From Gigaspora margarita (Eukaryota; Glomeromycota; Glomeromycetes; Diversisporales; Gigasporaceae): a stretch of 64,000 nt of DNA. Below, piece after piece: positions 32,904 to 43,461 of this stretch (position 1 is the stretch's first letter; each line of letters begins with the position of its first letter). The notes under the pieces were generated by a model. It was not told where the DNA came from, did no database searches, and saw nothing but the letters and a program-made list of their open reading frames with translations. Position numbers and translations under genes: made by a program. The stretch is from contig WTPW01000013.1 of NCBI GenBank assembly GCA_009809945.1, positions 312,610 to 376,609 of the forward strand. Direction: 5' to 3'.

Positions 32904-35268
32904 TTATTGCATAATTTTTATATTAGGATTGTTTGATGTTAATTTAAAACCATTATTATCATAATAAAACAAGTTAATCAGCGTAGAGTTTTTGTAAAGT
33001 GCATCTACTAATACGTTTCCTCCTTCTGATTCAAGATTATTTTCTTGAAGATCTAAAGAAGTAAGCGTTGAATTCTTGCAAAGTGCATCTGCTAATACTT
33101 TTCCTCCTTCCGATAAAAGATTATTATGTCTAAGATTCAAATCTATCAGTGTGGAGTTCTTGCAAAGTGCATAAGCTAATGCTTTTCCTCCTTCTGATCC
33201 TATCCTATTACTATTAAGACTCAAAGAAGTCAATGTGGTGTTCTTGCAAAGTGCATCTGCAAATACTTTTCCTCCTAATGATCCAAGTTTATTCAAACGA
33301 AGATCCAAAGAAATCAGTGTGGTGTTTTTGCAAAGTGCATCTGATAATGCTTTTCCTCCTTCGAATCCAAGTTCATTCTCACTAAAATCCAAATAAGTCA
33401 GCGTGGAATTCTTGCAAAGTGCATCTGCTAAAGCTTTTCCTCCTTCTGATCCAAGATTATTACGACCAAGATGCAAAGAAGTTAGCGTGAAGTTCTTACA
33501 AAGTGTATCTGCTAGTGCCTTTCCTCCTTTTGATCCAAGGTTATTATTATAAAGATTTAAAGAAGTCAGTGTGGTGTTCTTGCAAAGTGCATCTGCTAAT
33601 GCTTTCCCTCCTTCAGATCCTAGTCTGTTTTTATGAATATTTAAAGAAGTCAGCGTAGAGTTCTTGCAAAGTGCATCTGCTAATGCCTTTCCTACTTTTG
33701 ATCCAAGATTATTATCTTGAAGATTCAAAGAAGTCAGCGTGGAGTTCTTACAAAGTGCATCTGCCAATGCTTTTCCTCCTTCTGATCCAAGATAATTACA
33801 TCCAAGATTTAAATCTTTCAGCGAGGTGTTCTTGCAAAGCGCATCTGCTAATTCTTTTCCTTCCTCTGATCCAAGATGATTATAATTAAGATTCAAAGAT
33901 GTCAGCGTGGAGTTCTTGCAAAGTGCATCTGCTAATGCTTTTCCACCTTCTGATCCAAGATTATTATTGTAAAGATTCAAAGTAGTCAGTGTAGAGTTCT
34001 TGCAAAGTGCATCTGCTAATGTTGCTCCAACACGATTATAACTAAGATTCAAATCTTTCAACGTAGAGTTCTTGCAAAGTGCATCTGCTAATGCTTTTCC
34101 TTCTTCTGAGTAAAGATTGTTCGAAGTAAGATCCAAAAAAGTTAACGTGGAGTTTTTGCAAAGTGCATTTGCTAATGCCTTTCCTCCTTCTGATCTAAGA
34201 TTATTATTGTAAAGATTCAAAGAAGTCAGAGTGGAGTTCTTGCAAAGTGTATCTGCTAATGCCTTTCCTCCTTCTGATCCAAGATTATTATTGTAAAGAT
34301 TCAAAGAAACCAGCGCGGAGTTCTTGCAAAGTGCACCTGCCAATGCTTTTCCACCTTCAGATCCAAGATTATTCCGATCAAGATTCAAAGAAGTCAGTGT
34401 GGAGTTCTTGCAAAGTGCATCTGCTAATGCTTTTCCTCCTTCTGATCCAAGATTATTACATCCAAGATTTAAATCTTTCAAAGTAGAATTCTTGCAAAGT
34501 GCATCTATTAACGTTTTTATTCCAGATCGTTTGAAAAAATTATTTATAAAGTTGACGTTGATATTGCTAAGATTCAAGGAGGTTAGCGTTGTTTTCTTGC
34601 AAATAATCTTTGATAACTCGTTTATTTCTTTTGATCCACAATTATAATGAGAAAAATCCCATTTTAAACCGCTTTCTTGATCTTCAACACTATGCGGGCA
34701 GTTTTTGAGAATTTCTTCATAATATTCCAATGCTTTGAGAAATTTGCCTTGCCTAAGATATCCAATTGTTTCATTTCTCCAATGTTTTTTAACTCGTTGA
34801 CTAATTTCAGATAAACCAATTTCATCAGCAGCGATAAAAATGTCGAAAAGATTAACTTCATTATCATTGGAAAATGTTCCTGTATAAATATAACTATTCA
34901 TTTTTTGGAAAATAAAACAACATTTCAATTTAACGTCACAAATTTTTTTTATTTATATATGGAAAGCATTTAGTGCATTAGTTTGCAGACAATTGAATTT
35001 AAATGTAACTAAAAATGCAAACTTACTTTAAAAGAATTTCAAACACAGATGGAGAAATATTAGGTTTATCGAAAATTATAAGACCGTTTTCTCTCCTCGC
35101 CCATCGTGATGATAATGCAGTTTTAAAGTAATCTGATCTTGCCGATAAGATAATAGAATGAGCTTTAAATTCTTTAATATTTGGTTTTTCACCAACTTTA
35201 ATTTTTACATCAAAATCTTTGGGATTTACAAGTAAATTTGAAAATTTTTGAACAAATTCATTATTCAT
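32904..35268 (-). CDS. BTB-LRR protein, two exons, 743 aa
   Basis: Exon 1 is 35268-35027 and exon 2 is 34893-32904. The 133-base intron (GTAAGT donor, GAATAG acceptor) sits in phase 2 at exactly the same point of the BTB domain as in the 10887-12446 gene. I chose the ATG at 35268 (MNNEF) because it aligns with the start of the paralogue; an in-frame upstream start would add 12 residues. Residues 1 to about 117 are BTB (FDVKIKVG, FKAHSIILSARSDYF, YIYTG), followed by the KFLKALEYYEEIL linker. From about 179 there are 19 RNase-inhibitor-type LRRs of 28 residues and a cap; repeat 7 lacks four residues. The 84-bp units are very alike in DNA, which points to recent array growth. The likely role is as a protein-binding, possibly Cullin-3 adaptor; the target is unknown. 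Confidence 0.85.
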
Positions 35269-37283
35269 GTTTGTGAGTAAAAATAAAAGATGAATACAGT
35301 ACACACGTACAAAAAGTTGATTCTTTTATAGTTAGTCATGTAAGACAAACCTTAATTACGGTATAATTAAGGATGTCCATTGTGCAGGCTGTGCCATATT
35401 TCACTGCGCAGCTTGCGCAGAATTCTTGTGAAGCTGCACAGTTCGGTTTTTAAATTCAGCGGTTATAATTCTGGTCAGCTGCATAATTCCGGTCAGCTTG
35501 CATAATGATGTGGGCTATAATGAATGATGAAATGAATTGTGCTATATCCTGAAAGAATAAGCAAAGAAACAATATGTAATCAATAATAAAGTAAATAAAA
35601 ATAAAGTAAATAAATATATAAAAATAAATTGGAACGCAACTTTATATTGTTACATTAATTTACTTGAAAATCTAGAGTAACTTTTTCACTGATACCTTCT
35701 TGTATTAAATGTATATCAGAAGTAATAAAAGTAGCAATTTCACCTGAGTCATGTTTGTCAAAATAAGCCATGTTATGTCTAAGAATTGTGCGAAAATATT
35801 GTTCACGCATTTGCGTGCTTCTTAACGACATTCACGTGACAAGATTAATACCCAAGTAGCTATAGATATGTATGAAGTAATGATCATGCCAATTGCAACG
35901 TATACAAAGACGAATAAATTATTGCGGTTAGCATAGTTTTGTTTATTGTTATGCTGATTACTAGTTTCCTCCGATATCGCGATATGAAATTATCATATCG
36001 GAGTTGTTTAAGAAATCAGAACTCACTAGCAATCACATGATGATCTGCAAAATTTACAAAATTATGCAAACCTTTTTTTCGGAAAACTCATTAGTGCTTA
36101 TCATGTGAGTTGTAATGTCAGTATAAGAATCGAACATCGTTCCTAAAAGTAGTGCTACTACAGTTACAAAGTTATACAGCATATAGCCTCATAAATTAAT
36201 AATTTGGAAATATAATCGCTTAGAAGGAAAAGTATGATAGCAAAAAAGAGAAGTATGATGCACATACCATGATAACGCCTGCGCTCTGAAAACACTAATC
36301 CAATTATGATTATCCAGTCAAGTTTCGTGGTGATCGATATTAACTAATATATGATATTTTTCTTTCAGAGATATTAATCCGATCTTTTAAATCGTTCTTC
36401 TTTTGGATCAAGTTTTATGCCAGTTGATTCTTCAATTGGTATTAAAGATGGGTGAAGTCTGTTTCATATTATTATGTTGGATGATTGAAAAGTTTGGAAC
36501 CTAGATCAGTTTTTCTTTTTCAATTATTTTTAAGGAACTAGTTTTAAAAATAATATAGTGGTTATAATAAACATAAAAAAAAATTTTAAGCTATTTTATC
36601 AGACAGTTTTTAAAATAATGATGTTTAATTTTATAAAAAAACAAAGACAAATGCAAATTTTTTATATAAAATTATTTAAATTTTACTTTAAATATATTAA
36701 AGGGCAATTCTATTTAACCCGGGTTGATATTTAATTTTTACCATATGATATAATACAGTTTGGCATATTACCAAAATTGGAAATCAATTCTAGATTGTTC
36801 TGTTGAAATTTGATTGGCTCATAATCATGCTTTTTGGCTAAAATCTTTGACTATTCATGGCCTTTACAGCATATGTACAAAAATTTTTAACTTGATATAC
36901 AAGAAGTAGAATATCTATAGTTTTATGATCATAGTTGATCAAGTCAGACTCAGCCTTTTGTATAGAAATAAATGAGACCTGAAAAAGAGTAAATTCAATA
37001 TTTCATAGTTATTTTAATTTCATTTTTTCATTTTTTTTTTTATGTATAAATTTTTATTTAACATTCTAAATGTTATATTTTTAAGTTTGTACTTACACTT
37101 GTGTTGTATTAGGATTCAGAGAACTTGCATTGATCATTTTTTTTGGGCATAATTAAATATGAGCTTAAATCTAGTTTTTTTTATTAATTTTTTTATTTTC
37201 CAATATTTTAATATTTCTTTTCTTTTTTTAAAAATTCTAGAGCTGAGAATCGCAGTATGGGCAATTACTAATTGTCTTGAATA
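35269..37283. other. Intergenic, no gene seen
   Basis: Includes the presumed promoter of the minus-strand BTB-LRR gene. Short palindromes occur at about 35410-35440 (CTGCGCAGCTTGCGCAG) and 35973-36003 (CTCCGATATCGCGATATG mirrored by CATATCGGAG). Nothing looks coding. Confidence 0.45.
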
Positions 37284-37631
37284 CAGTAAAACCTCTTTGA
37301 GTACATGCTTTCAGAATCAGATTTTAATAATACAGTCAGACCTCTCTAAGTGCACCCTCTTGGGACTACACTTTAATAATGTGCATATAGAGAATAATAA
37401 GAAAATGTGTATTTATAGAGGTCACGTGTATAATTGGACCTGCACTTGAATGTGCATTTAGAGAGGGTGTGCACTTATAGAGAGTGCACTTAGAGAGGTC
37501 TGACTGTACGCACTTTGAAAATGGTAAGAAAAAGTGCATTTATAGATGTTATATATATATATATATTTGGGCTGTGTATTTAAAGTATGCATGTATTTAT
37601 ATTGTAAAGGGTGCATTAAGTAGTTTTACTG
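37284..37631. mobile_element. Outer MITE of a nested pair
   Basis: It begins CAGTAAAACCTCTTTGAGTA and ends with the inverse CAGTAAAACTACTTAATG, flanked by TA (37282-37283 and 37632-37633). It is interrupted by a second MITE at 37333-37506; taking out the inner element and one TA leaves 172 bases, matching the 174-bp size of the family. Confidence 0.75.
37333..37506. mobile_element. Inner 174-bp MITE, Tc1/mariner-pogo type
   Basis: The ends CAGTCAGACCTCTCTAAGTG and their inverse are flanked by TA at 37331-37332 and 37507-37508. The length is identical to the related element at 1621-1794, and the interior has the same alternation of GTGCA and TGCAC phrases. Confidence 0.8.
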
Positions 37632-37908
37632 TAATTGTTAATGATCTTGAGAATTTATTGATAGCAAAATTTATAAATCTTTGCTTGAAATTGAAAACTA
37701 GAACATGATGGTTGTGAGGCTAGGAATATTTAATATCTTGATTAATGCTAATATTGAATTATTATTTGAATAGAATTTTATTTGATTTGGTTAAGAATGT
37801 TTTGGTATTACAAGATATCTATATAACCTAAGTAATGACAACTAATAAATAAACATTAATAAAGACATATTTGCTTTATAACATAGTCTAAAGTATTATT
37901 TTTAATTT

Positions 37909-38022
37909 TTTTTTTAATTTTTTTATTTAATTTTTTTTAATTTTTTTTAATTTTTTTTAATTTTTTTTAATTTTTTTTTATTTTTTTTAATTTTTTTTTA
38001 TTTTTTTAAAATTTAAATCTAT
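37909..38022. repeat. (T8AA)n microsatellite
   Basis: About ten tandem copies of TTTTTTTTAA with small length changes. Confidence 0.85.
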
Positions 38023-39080
38023 TAATTTGGTTGGCTGAATAACATGTATCATTATGCTATTGAAATATCTAGAATCATTTGATCTATACTTCTTTATTCT
38101 TTATTATAAAAGGTGTGATTTGCATTGCCTATTTTTGGTAATGTGCCTGATTGCAAAAATAAGCTACTGATTTTTGTATACCTTTATGCCCAAAAAAAGG
38201 CAGCAGACATATATTGATCAATTCTAACCTAGCTGACCAGGATTCTGATGCATTCTGATATACAATTTTGAAGATTGTTCTGTACAAAATTAAAATCCAA
38301 ATCTAGATATTATCTATATTTATGTTGTTTAACCCCTTATTATTTGCTAAATGAAGAGGGTTATATTAAACATAAATTTAAATTGGAGTGCCTTAATAGC
38401 CTTAAACAACTCTTTAAAATTGTAAAAAAACATGAATTTTCTTCTGTTGTTTGATTACCTAATAAATACAACAAAAGAGTCTATTAAATGTATTATTTTA
38501 TAGTTTCTAATATTTTGTTTAATTAATCATATTTTACTAGGGCAATACCAAATCTATATTTTTAAAACTGTATATACATATATAAATATATTAATAAACA
38601 TATTATAAGTATGTATGCATATTTTATAATAATAATATTAGGGAACTACTATTTTAAAATTTTGCTATTAAACTACAATAAGAAACATTAACTATACTAA
38701 CATACTGACAATTTTAGTATTTAAAAGTTATTTGATATAATTTTTTCACTAGTTATAGTGACAACCTTGTTACTAAATTAGAATAAAGTGCATTCAAGAG
38801 TATAGTTAAATGGCAAAATATACTTATTCCCGCTTGCTCATCATTTTTTTAAATTCACTAAATACTCATTTGTTATAGTGATTTAATTTAGATACTTGCT
38901 AAATCGATATATTTATATATAATAATGATGTTGGTATAAATAAAGATATACTTGTTAATCTGACATCTGGATATATCAACAAATTTCTTATTGCTGAAGA
39001 GTATCAGTATAACTAGAGTTAGTGTACAAATATTATTTAATCGATCTTACCATAAAAAAAAAAGAAAATTTTTCAAATTG
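38023..39080. other. Intergenic, no gene seen
   Basis: AT-rich DNA without a coding-like frame on either strand. Confidence 0.45.
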
Positions 39081-39496
39081 ATAGTAGGTTAACAGATCCA
39101 AAAAAGTTAACGTATTGTTTTTACAAAGTGCACAGGCCAATTTTTTTTCTCCTTTTAATCCAAGTTTATTAGATTAAATACTCGATTTTTTTAATGATAT
39201 GTTCTTGCAAAATGAATCTGCTAAAGTCTTTCCTTCTTCTGATTAAATAATTATAATTAAGGTTTAAAAAAGTCAAAGTAGTATATTAAAATGCATCTGC
39301 TAAAGCTTTTTCTCAAATTTATTAAATTCCAAATGCAAATTCTTTAACAAAGATTCTTGCAAAGTGTATTTGCCAATAATTTTCTACCTTCTGATCCAAG
39401 TTTTTTGCCATTCTTCAAAGAGATTAAGATAGTATAAGAGTAAAGTACATTAGCCAATGCTTTTCCACCATCTGGACCAAGTCGATTACTATCAAT

Positions 39497-40130
39497 TAGG
39501 GGTCTTAGCTGGGTTGGGTCAGATCAAATGCGAGTCAGGTCAGACCTGGGTCAAAAAAAACCTGAGTCAAACAGACCCAGATCAGATTATATACAATGAT
39601 TGCAAGTAGTCACTACATAGTAAAGTCAAAATTTTACTATGTAATCGATAAAACTTGCTTAAGTAAACTTGTTCAAGAGAACACAATGCACATGCTCTAA
39701 AATTATTATCCAAATTGGAGAAGTTTTTATGATTTGACTTTTAATTTTTATGTTTGTCAAGAACATATTTTTTAAAAAGATTTTAATTTTTTGTTGAACG
39801 TAAAAATTAAAAGTCAAATAATAAAATGTTTTCCGATTTGGATAAAAATTATAAAATTTGTGCATTTTGATCTCCCAAACAAGTTTACTTAACCAGGCAT
39901 TATCGATTTACATAGTAAAATTTAGACTTTACTATGTAGTAACTATTATTAACCCAGGTTCAACCCAAGTTGGGTTGGGTTGGGTCAGACCCTGGTCGAG
40001 TTTGACATTAGGTGGGTTAGACCCAGGTTAGTTTTGACATGAGGCAGGTCAAACCCAGGTCAGGTTTGACTCAAGTGAGTCTGACCCGTGTCAAGCCCAA
40101 CCCTGACCCAACCTGACCCACTAAGACCTC
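39497..40130. mobile_element. 634-bp foldback element with 10-bp target duplication
   Basis: The ends read GGGGTCTTAGCTGGGTTGGG and, inverted, GAGGTCTTAGTGGGTCAGG. Arms are rich in GGGTCAGACC and ACCCAGGTC repeats in both orientations; the centre is a second palindrome (AAGTCAAATAATAAAA, TTTACTATGTA). TACTATCAAT is duplicated at 39487-39496 and 40131-40140; 9-11-bp duplications are usual for Mutator-like elements. The host LRR sequence continues across the site. Confidence 0.8.
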
Positions 40131-40231
40131 TACTATCAATATTCAAAGTTACTAATATTCAATAGATTAAGGTTGTATTCTTGCAAAGTGCACTGGCTAG
40201 TGCTTTTCTAGCTTCTGATCTGAGTTAATTA

Positions 40232-41107
40232 TAGTGTCTGCCATAAGTATCTGACCCCCAGTAACTTCCTAGTGTTAATTTGTAATGGTTTAAAAATTTG
40301 GTACATAAAGAGTATCACAAATGTAGATAATCCATATTTTTTACCAATAAACCTCCATATAAGGATATCACATGTTTAAAAAGTTCATGCATTTTTACAT
40401 ATGATAATTACCTCTAAATTTTTAAATAAAAATATCTACACGTTGGCATGATCAATTTTAATAATTAATGCCTCTTTTTATTTCTACATATATGTCAAAT
40501 TAAAAAGAGCCATTAAGCATTAAAATTGATTATGTCAATGCTAAGATATTTTTATTTAAAATTAGTTAATTATTGACATAGAAAAGGTAAGTAATAAAGT
40601 TTTTTAAAGAACTTAAATGCATATATTTTGACAACTATGTGATTAATTTTAATGTTTAAGAGTGCTTTTGAATTCTACATACATGTAGAATTCAAAAAAG
40701 CTTTTAACATTAAAATTGATTATAATATTGTCAAAATATTTTTATTTAAATTTAAATAATTATTTAATTTTTCTTAAATTTTTAGCTATGATATTTTGAG
40801 ACCAACCTAGCCCATATTAACATTGAGGCCTCTTTTGAATTCTACAAGACTATATAAGTCAAAAGAGCCCTTAAACATTGTATTATTGTTAGAAAATTTA
40901 TATTAATTTAAAACAAAATATGGGCTATGATGTATGTTTGCAATGAGTATGGCAATTTTTATTACAGGTGCCCAATACAGATGTTTTATCATCTACAAAA
41001 GTATGGATGATTAGCTTTTATAATATTCTTTTGCTAGAAAAAAGTTCAAATCACTTCAAATCCTCTATAGAAAATTATCTGGAATTGGATACTTATGACG
41101 GGTACTG
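40232..41107. mobile_element. 876-bp non-autonomous Tc1/mariner-like element
   Basis: The ends TAGTGTCTGCCATAAGTATC and, inverted, CAGTACCCGTCATAAGTATC are flanked by TA (40230-40231, 41108-41109). The interior carries three related hairpins (AATTTTAAT..GCCTCTTTT..AATTCTACA and their inverses) at about 40440-40900 and no transposase frame. It lies inside the dead LRR gene. Confidence 0.75.
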
Positions 41108-41690
41108 TATTAATAAGATTCAAAGAGCTTAAAGTAGTATTTATACAAAGTGCATTGGCCAATGCTTTCTACCTTCTGATCCAAGTTCATTATCATTAGT
41201 ATTTAAGTAGATTAAGATTGTGTTCTTACAATGTGCAATTGCTAGTGCTTTTGATCTGAGTTTATTATTACTAAGATTCAAAGAGCCTAAGATAATATTC
41301 ATGTAAAGTGCATTGGCCAATGCTTTTCTATCTTCTGATCCAAGTTCATTATTATTAAGATTCAAAGAGATTAAAGTAGTGTTCTTACAAAGTGTGTCAG
41401 ATAATGCTTTTTACTTTCTGATTCAAGTTTATTGATTTAATATTCAAAGATCCAAATGTACTATTCTTACTAAGAAATTTTGCTACCATATTCCACCCAG
41501 TAACACTAATCTCTTGATCATGAAACTTAAAGAATTTAAGCAAGTATTTTGACTGAGAGCATTCAATACAGTCTTTATTTTCTTAGTCAAAATTTTTTGA
41601 TCCTAATTTTAATGAAGATAAAGCAGGATTCCTATGAATTAAATTTACTAACTTATCTACTGCTTTATACTTATTGCCCTAAAAGTAGAA

Positions 41691-42053
41691 ATCTACAGAG
41701 AATGATAGATTTTTTATAAAGATCTTTGAATAATTGATTACAAATAATCTCCCTAAGGTAAAATAGTTGAGATTTTTGCTATTTTTTATAATCATTGTGA
41801 TTAAAGAATGTTCTACAGTATCTACAGAGGTAATGGTAGTTTGGGCCGTGTCATTAATTACCTGATTATTTTTTATTAGAGGCCTACTCCCCTCTCCCTC
41901 CTTAATATAAATTTGGTTAGGTTTCTATATATAATTTCAACATTTTTTACCCTCTCCCCTCTAAAAAATCACCTGATTTTTGTCACTCTTTTTTTTTTAT
42001 AAAGATTTTTAAATTTTAATTGGATTGTAATATCATTATAAGTTAAGTAGTTG
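41691..42053. other. Intergenic, no gene seen
   Basis: Contains a short C-rich stretch (CCTACTCCCCTCTCCCTCC) that stands out from the AT background. No coding frame is present. Confidence 0.4.
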
Positions 42054-42055
42054 AG

Positions 42056-42672
42056 ACCTTGGGTCTGATGCATAGCGGTTATGCTCCGAGGTCACAAATT
42101 GCAAGATTGCCAGTTCAAGTCCTGTGGACGGTGAACATGAATTTTAATAATTGGTGTAACAAACTCTGCAAGGCCAAACCTGTTAGTTTGGATCTACAAT
42201 TTGGGTAACTGAAGTCACAAGATGTAGTGAAGATTATATCACGAACTCCTGGCAGTGTTTTATGGCTGACCTTGGCCAGTTTTGGTTAAGTGGGTACAGA
42301 AAGTCCGGGATTAAAATTTGGACAAATAAGACTAGTAGGACTTACATCCTACTTAGCCAACTTTAGGCCGCGGATAAAGTAGTCTGAGTCAAACATTCAT
42401 AAAAAGGGTTGGGGCCCTACAATATCTACATATATGTAGTGCATCAGGTAGTAATAGAAGGATCGTGGACCAGAGGGTTTAAATAGGCAACTTTCGTAGT
42501 TGGGTTGTAGGTATGGCAGCTAGTATGAAACCTTCAGGTGGACCACTTAAATTAGGCACCAAAAGTGCACATGTGGCTAGTTGTATCCTAATTCATATAA
42601 CAAATATTATGTCCATAACAACTTAATAAAGAATCGAGGCAAGGTCTAAGTTGTAAAACGCAAAAAAAAAAT
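42056..42672 (+). mobile_element. tRNA-derived SINE, second copy
   Basis: The A-box-like GATGCATAGCGG (around 42067-42078) and the B box AGTTCAAGTCC (42112-42122) match the SINE at 29757 in position and flanking bases. The body shares AACTGAAGTCACAAGATGTA. The 3' part ends in an A run near 42661. Confidence 0.65.
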
Positions 42673-42737
42673 AAGTAAAGTAGTTTAGCAAGTTGTTCCA
42701 GTTCTAATTTGGTTCATTTTGCTTGAGATAAATGGGC

Positions 42738-43119
42738 TTAAGAGCTAATTCATGTAAGAACAGCAGTATTTTTATAATAAAATTTGGGAAAATTTAATAT
42801 AAATTTATATATGATCTGAATCTAGAATTTCTTTCTATGTATATAATTGTAAAGAAATTTTATATAATTACTAAAAGAAAAATTAAGATATCTCAAGAAC
42901 TACTTAACCAATTTTATTGTTTTACAATTATTAGAATCAGAAAAACAAGCTTTACAAACTTATTAAAAACTAAAAAATGTTAACTTAATAAAAAAACAAC
43001 TTTACTTAGAAATGACTGCCAGATTTGATTCAAGTATAATATTATATATTAAATTATTCCAAATTTTATTATAAAGCAACTATAGTGACTCTGCCATTCT
43101 TACATGAATTAGCTCTTAA
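42738..43119. mobile_element. ~380-bp element with TTAA at both ends
   Basis: GAGCTAATTCATGTAAGAA is perfectly inverted at the two ends, each bordered by TTAA (42738-42741, 43116-43119), the target site of piggyBac-type transposases. The core CTACTTAACCAATTTTATTG..AGAATCAGAAAAA recurs, diverged, at about 53700-53790. Confidence 0.6.
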
Positions 43120-43230
43120 TACAATTTATGACCAAAATATGATTATTTCATATATTACTAATTTGTGCTTATGTAAGTCAGTGACACAAGACTCAAGTTC
43201 TAAAGTATTTTTTGGTGTGCTTCCCTATAT

Positions 43231-43461
43231 GGGGTGTTCTTTCTAATTTTTTGAAAAATGGTTTTTATTAGATTTATATAATGATTGACTTTTTTGAATA
43301 TAAATTAAAGTCGATTTGCATGAATAAAAATCAAGATAATGTAAAAAAAAAAATTACATGAGACTGCGTAGAGCCAAAACATCACGAGATTACCCGATTG
43401 TCACCTGCTGTCTTTAACCAATCAATATGTAAAAATGGGCCCTTTTAATTGGGAACACCCC
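43231..43461. mobile_element. Possible 231-bp MITE
   Basis: GGGGTGTTCTTTCTAATTTT at the left resembles the inverse of the right end (GGGGTGTTCCCAATTAAAAG). No target duplication is clear. Confidence 0.35.

Larger units (their letters stand above)
39081..41690 (-). pseudogene. Dead LRR gene (third family member), twice interrupted
   Basis: Reading the minus strand from 41690, LRR-like sequence is visible (NPALSSLKLGSKN, then CKNTTL.SLNLNNNELGSEDRKALANAL). It continues after the insertions to about 39081 with phrases such as CTTGCAAAGTGCA..GCC and TCTGATCCAAGT on the plus strand. Stops, indels and shortened units are frequent. No BTB part is recognised upstream. Two transposons sit inside the repeat array (39497-40130 and 40232-41107); bridging each of them restores the LRR DNA pattern. 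It belongs to the same local family as the two intact BTB-LRR genes, on the same strand. Confidence 0.7.

Noticed and set aside
33671..34647. Plus-strand ORFs over the LRR gene
   Set aside because: Antisense shadows of the 84-bp LRR units.
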